From Marinicauda algicola (GTDB lineage: Bacteria > Pseudomonadota > Alphaproteobacteria > Caulobacterales > Maricaulaceae), in contig NZ_CP071057.1 of NCBI RefSeq assembly GCF_017161425.1, positions 186,001 to 250,000 of the forward strand: a DNA stretch of 64,000 bases, in the 5' to 3' direction. The notes under the pieces are model-generated. The model searched no databases. It was given only the letters and a program-made list of their open reading frames with translations, and was not told where the DNA came from. Of the stretch, positions 46,974-54,844 are shown piece after piece. Positions within the stretch are counted from its first letter, which is position 1. Each line of letters starts with the position of its first letter. The position numbers and the translations under genes are program-made.

Positions 46974-47470
46974 TGCGCAAGGCCCGACGCCGTCTCTGGA
47001 TCATCGCCGCGGCGGCGATCGTGCTCGCCGGGGCGGGCGCGCTCGCGAGCCTCGCCCTGCGCGACGCGATGGTGTTCTTCTACGCCCCCGGCGACATCGC
47101 CGAGAACCCGCCCCAGGCCGGCCAGCACATCCGTGTCGGCGGTCTCGTGGTGGAGGGCTCGGTGGAGCGCCCGGCCGAAGGCGGCGCGAATTTCGCCGTC
47201 ACCGACGGACGCGCCGACCTGCGCATCGTCTATCGCGGCTCGCTGCCCGACCTGTTCCGGGAGGGCCAGGGGATCGTGGCCGAAGGCAGTTTCGGAGAGG
47301 ACGGGGTCTTCGTCGCCGACACCGTGCTCGCCAAGCACGACGAGAGCTACATGCCGCCCGAGGTCGCCGATGCGCTCAAGGAGAGCGGGCTGTGGGAGGA
47401 AAGCGGGCGGGCCCGCTCGAGCGGCTACGAATACCGGCCGGCCGCCCGCGAGGGAGAGACCGGGCGATGA
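46973..47470 (+). CDS. ccmE: Haem chaperone CcmE (CycJ)
   Basis: CcmE binds haem covalently in the periplasm and passes it to the CcmF/H ligase. The 165-residue protein has one N-terminal membrane anchor (about 8-28), the OB-fold core (IRVGGLVVEGSVER) and the haem-attachment motif LAKHDESYMPPE with His122. The C-terminal tail is variable. It overlaps ccmI by one base and ccmF by four. Confidence 0.97.
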   Translation: MRKARRRLWIIAAAAIVLAGAGALASLALRDAMVFFYAPGDIAENPPQAGQHIRVGGLVVEGSVERPAEGGANFAVTDGRADLRIVYRGSLPDLFREGQGIVAEGSFGEDGVFVADTVLAKHDESYMPPEVADALKESGLWEESGRARSSGYEYRPAAREGETGR

Positions 47471-49428
47471 TCGCCGAACTCGGCCGCTTCCTGATCGCGC
47501 TCGCCCTGACCGCCACGCTGGCGCAGATCGTCTTCGCCTGGCTCGGTGCCAACCGGGGCGGACAGGGCGGCCTGGCGCGCGCCGGCGAGGCGGCGGTGCG
47601 CATCGCGGTGTTCGCGGCCGCCTCGGCCTTCCTTCTGCTGATCGTCAGCTTCCTGCGTTCGGACTTCTCGATCGCCTATGTCGCGGGCCATTCCCATGTC
47701 GACAAGCCGCTGGTCTACAAGATCGCGGCGGCCTGGGGCGGACACGAGGGCTCGATGCTGCTCTGGTGCCTGCTGCTGGCGCTGTTCGGGTTCGCCATTT
47801 CCCGGATCGGGCCGGTCGACGACGCGCTGCGCCTGCGCGCGGTGAGCGTGCAGGGCATGCTGCAGCTGCTGTTCTTCGGCTTTCTCGCCTTCGCCTCGAA
47901 CCCGTTCGACCGGGCGATTCCCGCTCCGATCCAGGGCGCGGACCTCAACCCGATCCTGCAGGACCCGGCGCTCGCGATGCATCCCCCGCTGCTCTACGTG
48001 GGCTATGTCGGCCTGTCGTCTGCGTTTGCCATCGCCGCGGCGGGCCTCGTCCAGAGGACGGGCGGGCGCGTGCTCGCCAGCGCGCTGCGCCCCTGGGCGC
48101 TCGGCGCCTGGACGAGCCTGACCGCCGGCATCGCGCTCGGCGCCTGGTGGGCCTATTACGAGCTCGGCTGGGGCGGCTGGTGGTTCTGGGACCCGGTGGA
48201 GAATGCCAGCTTCATGCCCTGGCTGCTCGGCGCGGCGCTGATCCACTCGGTGATCGCGACGGAAAAGCGCGGCGCCTTTCCCGGCTGGACGGTGTTCCTG
48301 GCGCTGCTGGCCTTCATCCTGTCCACCCTCGGCGCCTTCCTGGTGCGCTCCGGCGTGCTGACGAGCGTGCACGCCTTCGCGCTCGATCCCGAGCGCGGGG
48401 TGTGGATCCTGGGCATGCTCGCCCTGTCGGCGGTCGGCGGCTTCACCCTGTTCGCCCTGCGCGCCGGTTCGCTCGGCGAGGGGGAGGGCTTCGAGCCCAC
48501 GAGCCGGGAGGCCTTCATCGGGGCGAACAACCTCCTGCTGGCCGCGAGCGCAGGGGTCGTGCTCGTCGGCACGATCTATCCGCTGATCATGGAGATGGCC
48601 GGCGGGGCGACGGTCTCGGTCGGCGCGCCCTATTTCAATGCCGCCGCGACGCCGCTGATGATGGCCGCGCTGGTGCTGCTGCCGCTCGCGCCCTTCCTGC
48701 CCTGGGCCAATGGCGGGGCGAAGCCGGGACTGAAGCAGATGCGCGCCGCCTTCCTGCTCCTGCCGATGGCGATCGCGGGCGCGGTCTTCCTCTGGTTCGG
48801 CGCACCGGTCATGGCGGTCATCGGCGGGGTGGTCGGCGTGTGGGTGATAACCGGGGCGGCGATGGACGCGCTCTCCGCCCTGCCCGCGGCGAAGACGCGT
48901 GCCTTGCGCTGGTCGGCCTCGGGCCGGGCGCTCGCCCATGCCGGGGCCGGGTTCATCGCGCTCGGCGCCGCGGCGGACGCCTCGCGCCCTCCCGAGCTGA
49001 CCCGGGCGCTGGTTCCCGGCGAGACGATCAGCCATGCCGGCCATACGCTGACGCTGGAAAGCGTGCGCCGCGCCGACGGGCCGAACTATCTCGCCGACCG
49101 CGCGGTCCTGCGCCTTGAAGAGGGGGGCACGGTCCGGCCCGAACGGCGCTTCTACCCGGCGGCCGACCAGAACACGCGCGAGGTCGACATCCGCTCGCGC
49201 CCGGGCGGGGATCTCTATGTGGCGATCGGCGAGCCGCGCCCCCAGCCCGGTGGCGAGACCGGCTACGAGATCCGCATTGCCTTCCACCCCCTGATCTGGT
49301 CGCTGGGCCTCGGGGCCCTGCTGATCGTCGCCGGCGGGGGCCTGGCACTCGCCGGGCGCATAGCCGGACCGGTCATGCAGCGCCGGCGCAAGGCCGGCGA
49401 GACGGCGGCGCGCGAGGTGCCGGCATGA
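47467..49428 (+). CDS. ccmF: Cytochrome c haem lyase subunit CcmF (CycK)
   Basis: CcmF is the large membrane subunit of the haem lyase. The 653-residue protein has about fourteen membrane helices, the tryptophan-rich haem-handling motif WGGWWFWDPVENASFMPWL (about residues 236-254), and flanking conserved histidines (AMHPPLLYVGY, VLTSVHAFALDP). A long periplasmic loop precedes the last helix. I chose the ATG at 47467 because it overlaps the ccmE stop; an upstream in-frame ATG would run back into ccmE. Confidence 0.97.
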   Translation: MIAELGRFLIALALTATLAQIVFAWLGANRGGQGGLARAGEAAVRIAVFAAASAFLLLIVSFLRSDFSIAYVAGHSHVDKPLVYKIAAAWGGHEGSMLLWCLLLALFGFAISRIGPVDDALRLRAVSVQGMLQLLFFGFLAFASNPFDRAIPAPIQGADLNPILQDPALAMHPPLLYVGYVGLSSAFAIAAAGLVQRTGGRVLASALRPWALGAWTSLTAGIALGAWWAYYELGWGGWWFWDPVENASFMPWLLGAALIHSVIATEKRGAFPGWTVFLALLAFILSTLGAFLVRSGVLTSVHAFALDPERGVWILGMLALSAVGGFTLFALRAGSLGEGEGFEPTSREAFIGANNLLLAASAGVVLVGTIYPLIMEMAGGATVSVGAPYFNAAATPLMMAALVLLPLAPFLPWANGGAKPGLKQMRAAFLLLPMAIAGAVFLWFGAPVMAVIGGVVGVWVITGAAMDALSALPAAKTRALRWSASGRALAHAGAGFIALGAAADASRPPELTRALVPGETISHAGHTLTLESVRRADGPNYLADRAVLRLEEGGTVRPERRFYPAADQNTREVDIRSRPGGDLYVAIGEPRPQPGGETGYEIRIAFHPLIWSLGLGALLIVAGGGLALAGRIAGPVMQRRRKAGETAAREVPA

Positions 49429-49784
49429 AGGCGCTGGTGCTGATCCTCGCGCTCGCCCTGCAGGCCGGCCCGTCATTGCCCCCAGAGGAGGAGGCGCGCG
49501 CCCAGGACCTGATGCGCGAGGTGCGCTGCATGGTGTGCGCGGGCCAGTCGATCGCCGATTCCGATGCCGCGATGGCGCAGGACATGCGCGTCTTCGTGCG
49601 CGAGCGCGTCGCGGCCGGTCAGAGCGACCGCGAGGTCCGCGATGCGCTGGTCGAGCGCTTCGGTCACGAGGTGCTGCTGCGTCCGCGCCTGGAGGCGCGC
49701 ACCGCGCCCTTGTGGATCGCCCCGCTCATCTTCCTCGTTCTGGGAGGCGGGCTGCTCTACGCGACGATGCGCAAGCGAATGTGA
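49425..49784 (+). CDS. ccmH: Cytochrome c maturation protein CcmH (CycL)
   Basis: CcmH is the thiol-reducing partner of CcmF that keeps the apocytochrome CXXCH motif reduced. The 119-residue product has a signal/anchor at the N terminus, the redox motif RCMVCAGQSIADSDAAMAQD (Cys35 and Cys38), and a C-terminal membrane helix (about 94-114). CcmG, which sits between ccmF and ccmH in E. coli, is absent here, as in other alphaproteobacteria where it lies with ccmABC. Confidence 0.96.
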   Translation: MKALVLILALALQAGPSLPPEEEARAQDLMREVRCMVCAGQSIADSDAAMAQDMRVFVRERVAAGQSDREVRDALVERFGHEVLLRPRLEARTAPLWIAPLIFLVLGGGLLYATMRKRM

Positions 49785-49854
49785 TCGCCCTGCGCCTTGC
49801 GGGCCGAGCCCGGCCTGCCTTTATCGATGCCCGGCGGCAAAGCGGAGACGAGAC

Positions 49855-51063
49855 ATGGCGAAGTCGAAGAAGGTGAGCTTCACCGGCGCGCTCGGCGAGA
49901 CGCTCGATGCCCGGCTGGAGCTTCCGCTCGGTCCGCCGCGCGCCTATGCCATCTTCGCGCACTGCTTCTCGTGCTCGAAGAACATCCTCGCCGCCTCGCG
50001 CATTTCCCGCGCGCTGGCCGAGCGGGGCATCGCGGTCCTGCGTTTCGATTTCACCGGGCTCGGCGCGTCGCAAGGCGACTTCGCCAACACCAACTTCACC
50101 TCGAACGTCCAGGACCTGATCAAGGCGGCGGACTTCCTGCGCGACGAATATGCGCCGGCGACGCTCCTGGTCGGCCATTCGCTCGGCGGGGCGGCCGTGA
50201 TCGCCGCGGCGCGCCAGATCGGCGAGATCGAGGCCGTGGCCACGCTCGGCGCTCCGGCCGACGCCGAGCACGTGAAGCGGCACTTCACCGGCAAGATCGA
50301 GGAGATCGAGGAGAAGGGCGAGGCCGAGGTCAACGTGGGCGGCCAGACCTTCAGGATCCGCAAGCAGTTCCTCGACGACATCGCGGGCAGGACGCTCGAC
50401 GACATCGTCGCCGGTCTCGACGCGGCGCTGCTGGTCGCCCATTCCCCGCGCGACGAGGTGGTCGGGATCGACAACGCGACGCGCCTGTTCGTGGCGGCCC
50501 GGCATCCCAAGAGCTTCCTCAGCCTCGACGACGCCGATCACCTGCTGAGCGAGGAGGAGGACGCGCGCCATGCCGCGCGCGTCATCGCGGCCTGGGCCGA
50601 GCGCTACGCCTTCACCACACGCCTGCCCGACGCGCCGAAGGCGCCGCGAGAAACGGGCTCGGCGATGGTCAAGGAGACAGGTCTCGGGCGCTATCATTCC
50701 CAGGCCGTCGCCGGCCCGCATCATTTCTTCGTCGACGAGCCGCGCGGTGTCGGCGGCGACGATGGCGGGCCGAACCCCTACGAGCTCCTCTCCGCCGCGC
50801 TCGCCGCCTGCACCACGATCACGCTGCGCATGTATGCCAATCACAAGGACTGGGACTGCGCGGCGTTTTCCACCGAGGTGATCCACGAGCGCGAGAAGGG
50901 GGCAAAGCCCAACGAGGGCGCCGACATCTTCCACCGCGTCATCCGCGTCGACGAGGAGCTGGACGAGGCGCAATGGGAGAAGATTCTCGAGATCGCCAAC
51001 AAGTGCCCGGTGCACCGGACCCTGGAACGCGGCACCACGATCAAGACTTGCAAGGGAGACTGA
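49855..51063 (+). CDS. Alpha/beta hydrolase - OsmC fusion protein
   Basis: This 402-residue protein has two parts. An N-terminal alpha/beta hydrolase domain (about 1-255) carries the nucleophile motif GHSLGG (Ser109), the strand FAHCFSCSKN, and SLDDADHLLS containing the probable catalytic His. A C-terminal OsmC/Ohr-like domain (about 275-402) has NPYELLSAALAACTT and NKCPVHRTL, whose two cysteines match the peroxidatic pair of OsmC. Such fusions exist in proteobacteria; a role in organic peroxide or thioester detoxification is plausible but unproven. It precedes the degP-type gene by 127 bp. Confidence 0.93.
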   Translation: MAKSKKVSFTGALGETLDARLELPLGPPRAYAIFAHCFSCSKNILAASRISRALAERGIAVLRFDFTGLGASQGDFANTNFTSNVQDLIKAADFLRDEYAPATLLVGHSLGGAAVIAAARQIGEIEAVATLGAPADAEHVKRHFTGKIEEIEEKGEAEVNVGGQTFRIRKQFLDDIAGRTLDDIVAGLDAALLVAHSPRDEVVGIDNATRLFVAARHPKSFLSLDDADHLLSEEEDARHAARVIAAWAERYAFTTRLPDAPKAPRETGSAMVKETGLGRYHSQAVAGPHHFFVDEPRGVGGDDGGPNPYELLSAALAACTTITLRMYANHKDWDCAAFSTEVIHEREKGAKPNEGADIFHRVIRVDEELDEAQWEKILEIANKCPVHRTLERGTTIKTCKGD

Positions 51064-51082
51064 TCGCTCCGAAATTGCTGAT

Positions 51083-51101
51083 CGGTAATGATTCGGTAAT
51101 G
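51083..51101 (+). promoter_or_regulatory. 11-bp-spaced CGGTAATG direct repeat upstream of the protease-RR-HK operon
   Basis: CGGTAATG is repeated exactly at 51083-51090 and 51094-51101 (11-bp period), about 90 bp before the protease start. This layout is typical of an OmpR-family response regulator operator. The regulator encoded downstream (52695-53369) is the natural candidate, giving an autoregulated envelope-stress operon. Confidence 0.6.
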
Positions 51102-51190
51102 GAGCGGTGATCCGGTCCGCGTCATCAGTGCAGCCAACGTTGCCGTGTTCCGCGCGGCAGCCCGAACCCGCAAACAGGATGCTCTAATCC

Positions 51191-52657
51191 ATGACCCTGA
51201 AGACCCCGATCCGCACGCTGTCCGCCGGTCTGGCCGCCGCGCTGCTGGCTGGCTCCGCCCTTCCCGCGCTCGCCACCGCGCAGGATGCGCGCCCGCTGTC
51301 CGCCGCGGTGCCCGAAGGCGCGCCGATGAGCTTTGCCGATCTCATCGAGCAGGTGAGCCCGGCGGTCGTCTCCATCGAGACGCGCGGCACGATCGAGCCC
51401 TCCGAGATGCCGGACATGGCTCAGCTGCCGCCGCAGTTCCGCGAGTTCTTCGAGCGCTTCGGCGGGGTGCCGATGCCCGAGGAGCCGCAGGAACGCCGCG
51501 CGCAGGGCTCGGGCTTCTTCATCTCGGCCGACGGGCTGGTCGTGACGAACTACCACGTCATCCGCGAGGCCGACGAGATCACCGTCGTCACCAAGGACGG
51601 CGATCGCCTGCCGGCCGAGATCATCGGCACCGACGAGCCGACCGACCTCGCCCTCTTGCGCGTCGAGGCCGGCGATGAGGGCTATCCCTTCGTCACGCTC
51701 GACGAGGACCCGGAAATCCGCGTCGGCGACTGGGTCGTGGCGGTGGGCAATCCGTTCGGCCTCGGCGGCACGGCGACGGCGGGCATCGTCTCGGCGATCG
51801 GGCGCCCGATCGGGGCGGTCTACACCGACTTCATCCAGCTCGACGCGCCGATCAACCGCGGCAATTCCGGCGGCCCGGCCTTCGACCTGGAAGGCAATGT
51901 CATCGGGGTGAACTCGGCGATCTTCTCGCCCACCGGCGGCAATGTCGGCATCGGCTTCGCGATTCCCTCCGACCTCGCCGCGAACGTGATCTCCCAGCTG
52001 ATGGAGACCGGGGCGGTGAGCCGCGGCTATCTCGGCGTGCGCCCGCAGACCCTGACCGATGATCTGAAGGATGCGCTCGGCCTCGATCCCGACCTGGAAG
52101 GGGTACTGGTGCCCGAGGTGATCGCCGGCACTCCGGCCGCCGAGGGCGGGCTGGAGAACGGCGACGTGATCCTCGCGGTCAATGGCGAGCCGGTCGCGAA
52201 CGCGATCGAGCTGACCCGCCGGATCGGCGCCTTCCCGCCGGGCGAGCGCGTGCGCCTTTCCATCCTGCGCGACGGCGAGGAGCGCACCGTGCGCGTGCGC
52301 CTGGCCGAACGTCCCGACGAGGAGACGCTGGCCAATGGCGGCGCCGAGCCCGACCAGGCCGACAGATTCTTCGGCATGTCGCTGGAGCAGGCCGACGCGG
52401 AAACGCGCGAGCAGCTCGAGATCGAGGGCGAGCGCGGCCTCCTGGTCGCGGGCGTCGCGCGCGGCTCGCAGGCCGCCGAGAAGGGCATCCGTCCCGGCGA
52501 CGTGATCGTTGAGGCCGGCGGCGAGGACATGCGCACGGTCGCCGACTTCGACCGTGCCGCGAACCAGGCGCGCGAGCGCGGTCGCAACGCGCTGCTCGTG
52601 CTCGTCACGAGCCAGGCCGGCACGCGCTATGTCGCGCTTCAATTCGGCGAGGAGTAG
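51191..52657 (+). CDS. degP: Periplasmic serine endoprotease, DegP/HtrA (Do) family
   Basis: The predicted periplasmic protease-chaperone has 488 residues. A signal peptide (about 1-30) precedes a trypsin-like domain with the triad His122 (TNYHVI), Asp152 (TDLALL) and Ser226 (GNSGGP). Two PDZ domains follow: the first from about residue 265 (RGYLGVRPQTLTDDLKDAL), the second from about 400 (ERGLLVAGVARGSQAAEKGI). Two PDZ domains fit DegP/DegQ-type rather than DegS. It heads an apparent operon with a response regulator (37 bp downstream) and kinase. Confidence 0.95.
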   Translation: MTLKTPIRTLSAGLAAALLAGSALPALATAQDARPLSAAVPEGAPMSFADLIEQVSPAVVSIETRGTIEPSEMPDMAQLPPQFREFFERFGGVPMPEEPQERRAQGSGFFISADGLVVTNYHVIREADEITVVTKDGDRLPAEIIGTDEPTDLALLRVEAGDEGYPFVTLDEDPEIRVGDWVVAVGNPFGLGGTATAGIVSAIGRPIGAVYTDFIQLDAPINRGNSGGPAFDLEGNVIGVNSAIFSPTGGNVGIGFAIPSDLAANVISQLMETGAVSRGYLGVRPQTLTDDLKDALGLDPDLEGVLVPEVIAGTPAAEGGLENGDVILAVNGEPVANAIELTRRIGAFPPGERVRLSILRDGEERTVRVRLAERPDEETLANGGAEPDQADRFFGMSLEQADAETREQLEIEGERGLLVAGVARGSQAAEKGIRPGDVIVEAGGEDMRTVADFDRAANQARERGRNALLVLVTSQAGTRYVALQFGEE

Positions 52658-52694
52658 GCCGCAAGGCCTCATACCTCGGGGGAGGACCTGAACC

Positions 52695-53369
52695 ATGCGC
52701 CTTCTGATCATCGAGGACGACAAGGACGTCGCCTCATTCATGGCCCGCGGCATGCGCGAGGCGGGCCATGTCATCGACGCCGCCCATGACGGCGAGACCG
52801 GGCTCGAGATGGCCCGCGACGGCGGCTACGACGTGCTGATCGTCGACCGCATGCTGCCCAGGCGCGACGGGCTCTCGGTCATCGAGACCCTGCGCGGGGA
52901 GGGCGACCGCACGCCGGTGCTCATCCTCTCCGCGCTCGGCGAGGTCGACGACCGGGTGGAGGGCCTGAAGGCCGGGGGCGACGACTATCTCGTCAAGCCC
53001 TACGCCTTCGCCGAGCTGCTCGCCCGCGTCGAGGTGCTGGCCCGGCGCCGCGATCCGGACACGGTGAAGACCAGGCTGTCCGTCGGCGGCCTCGAAATGG
53101 ACCTGCTCGCGCGCACCGTGAAGCGCGACGGCGAGGAGATCCTCCTGCAGCCGCGCGAATTCCGCCTGCTGGAATTCCTGATGCGCCATGCCGGCCAGGT
53201 GGTGACGCGCACCATGCTGCTGGAGAAGGTCTGGGACTATCATTTCGACCCCCAGACCAACGTCATCGACGTGCATATCTCCCGCCTGCGCTCGAAGATC
53301 GACAAGCCGTTCGAGGCGGACATGCTCCACACCGTGCGCGGTGCGGGCTATCGTCTCTCCGCGCCCTGA
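52695..53369 (+). CDS. OmpR-family response regulator of the degP operon
   Basis: The 224-residue regulator has an intact receiver (acidic IEDD at 6-9, phosphoacceptor Asp51, Lys in YLVKPYAF) and a winged-helix output domain (LLQPREFRLLEFLMRHAGQV, ISRLRSKIDKPF, VRGAGYRL). It follows the protease gene and precedes a kinase gene by 22 bp. It probably binds the CGGTAATG repeats before degP. The order degP-RR-HK-glnE is also found in rhizobia. Confidence 0.93.
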   Translation: MRLLIIEDDKDVASFMARGMREAGHVIDAAHDGETGLEMARDGGYDVLIVDRMLPRRDGLSVIETLRGEGDRTPVLILSALGEVDDRVEGLKAGGDDYLVKPYAFAELLARVEVLARRRDPDTVKTRLSVGGLEMDLLARTVKRDGEEILLQPREFRLLEFLMRHAGQVVTRTMLLEKVWDYHFDPQTNVIDVHISRLRSKIDKPFEADMLHTVRGAGYRLSAP

Positions 53370-53391
53370 CGCGGCGCGCTGAACGGATCGA

Positions 53392-54807
53392 TTGAACGTG
53401 AGCTGGCGCCTGCCTGCCTTCGCGCGGACCACCGCCTTCCGGCTGACGCTGCTCTCGGCGGGGCTGTTCGCCCTGTCGAGCTTCGTCATCCTGACGCTGG
53501 TCTACGCCTATTCGGTAGGCGCCGCCGCGCGCCGGGCCGATGCGACGATCACCGAGGAGATCGCCGCGGTGGAGAAGCGCTTCGACCTGGACGGGCCGCA
53601 GTCGGCCTATCGGTATATCCTGCAGCGCTCGGTAGGGGGCTCGGAGTTCCTCTACCTGCTGATCGGGCCGGACGGCGAGCGCCTGACCGGCAACATCTCC
53701 GACCTGCCCACGACCCCGCCGGACGAGGAGGGCCGCGTGCGCTTCACCTACGACCGCGCGCCGGTCGACGGGGAGGAGACCGATGCGGTGGCGGGGCGCG
53801 AGGCGCGCGGACGCATCGCCGACCTGCCCGGAGGCTACGAGCTCTTCGTCGGGCTCGACATCGAGGAGGAGAGCCGGCTCGTCGCCGGCCTGCTCAACGC
53901 CATCCTGATCGCGTCGGGCCTCGCGCTCGCATTCGGGCTGATCTCCGGGGCAGTGGTCAGCCGGCGCTTCGCGGCGCGCCTGGAAAGCATCAACGCGGTC
54001 GCGCGCGAGGTCATGGCCGGCCAGCTCGCCAGCCGCGCCCCGCGCACCTTCTCCGGCGACGATCTCGACGACCTCGCGCGCCATTTCAACGAGATGCTCG
54101 ACCGGGTCGAACATCTCATGCACCGCATGCGGACGGCCGGGGACTCCATCGCCCACGACCTGCGCCTGCCGCTGACGCGCATGCGCGGCCGGCTCGAGGC
54201 GGCCCTGGTGGAGACCGGCGATCTCGCCGACCGCGAGGCCGCGCTCGCCCAGGCGGTCTCCGACACCGACGAGCTGTTGAAGACCTTCAACGCCGTGCTC
54301 TCGCTCTCGCGCCTGCAGACCGGGGAGCGCCGGCGCGCCTTCGAGACGCTCGACCCGGCCGCCCTGCTGTCGGACATGGCCGAGCTCTACGAGCCGGTCT
54401 GCGAGGAGGCGGGCCTGGATTTCTCCACCGAGCTCCAGGATGGCCTTTCCATTCTCGGCGACCGCGAACTCGTCGCCCAGGCGGTGGCCAACCTCATCGA
54501 CAACGCGGTGAAGTACACGCCGCAGGGCGAGGCGATCTGCCTGCGCGCGCGGCGCTGCGCCAACGGCGATGTGGAGATTTCCGTCACCGATACCGGTCCC
54601 GGCATCCCGCCCGAGGACCGGTCCCGCGTGCTCGAGCGCTTCGTGCGCCTGGAAAAGAGCCGCAACCTGCCCGGCGTCGGCCTCGGGCTCTCCCTCGTCC
54701 ACGCCATCGCGGAGGTGCACGGGGCGCAGCTCTCCCTCGACGAGGGGCCGGGCACGCAGGACGCGCCGGGGCTCAGGGTCGCGCTGGTGTTTCCCAAGGT
54801 GAAGTAG
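53392..54807 (+). CDS. Sensor histidine kinase of the degP operon
   Basis: This membrane kinase of about 471 residues has helices near 17-40 and 165-188 around a ~120-residue periplasmic sensor. A HAMP domain, the dimerisation motif DSIAHDLRLPLTRM (His255), and the ATPase domain follow (NLIDNAVKYTPQGE, TDTGPGIPPED, GVGLGLSLV). The start is unclear: no ATG is available, and either TTG 53392 or GTG 53398 may be used. Its partner is the regulator just upstream, and linkage to degP suggests sensing of envelope damage. Confidence 0.9.
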   Translation: MNVSWRLPAFARTTAFRLTLLSAGLFALSSFVILTLVYAYSVGAAARRADATITEEIAAVEKRFDLDGPQSAYRYILQRSVGGSEFLYLLIGPDGERLTGNISDLPTTPPDEEGRVRFTYDRAPVDGEETDAVAGREARGRIADLPGGYELFVGLDIEEESRLVAGLLNAILIASGLALAFGLISGAVVSRRFAARLESINAVAREVMAGQLASRAPRTFSGDDLDDLARHFNEMLDRVEHLMHRMRTAGDSIAHDLRLPLTRMRGRLEAALVETGDLADREAALAQAVSDTDELLKTFNAVLSLSRLQTGERRRAFETLDPAALLSDMAELYEPVCEEAGLDFSTELQDGLSILGDRELVAQAVANLIDNAVKYTPQGEAICLRARRCANGDVEISVTDTGPGIPPEDRSRVLERFVRLEKSRNLPGVGLGLSLVHAIAEVHGAQLSLDEGPGTQDAPGLRVALVFPKVK

Positions 54808-54844
54808 CCTTGCCGGGCGCGCCCAAACCCGCCACCGTCGCGCC

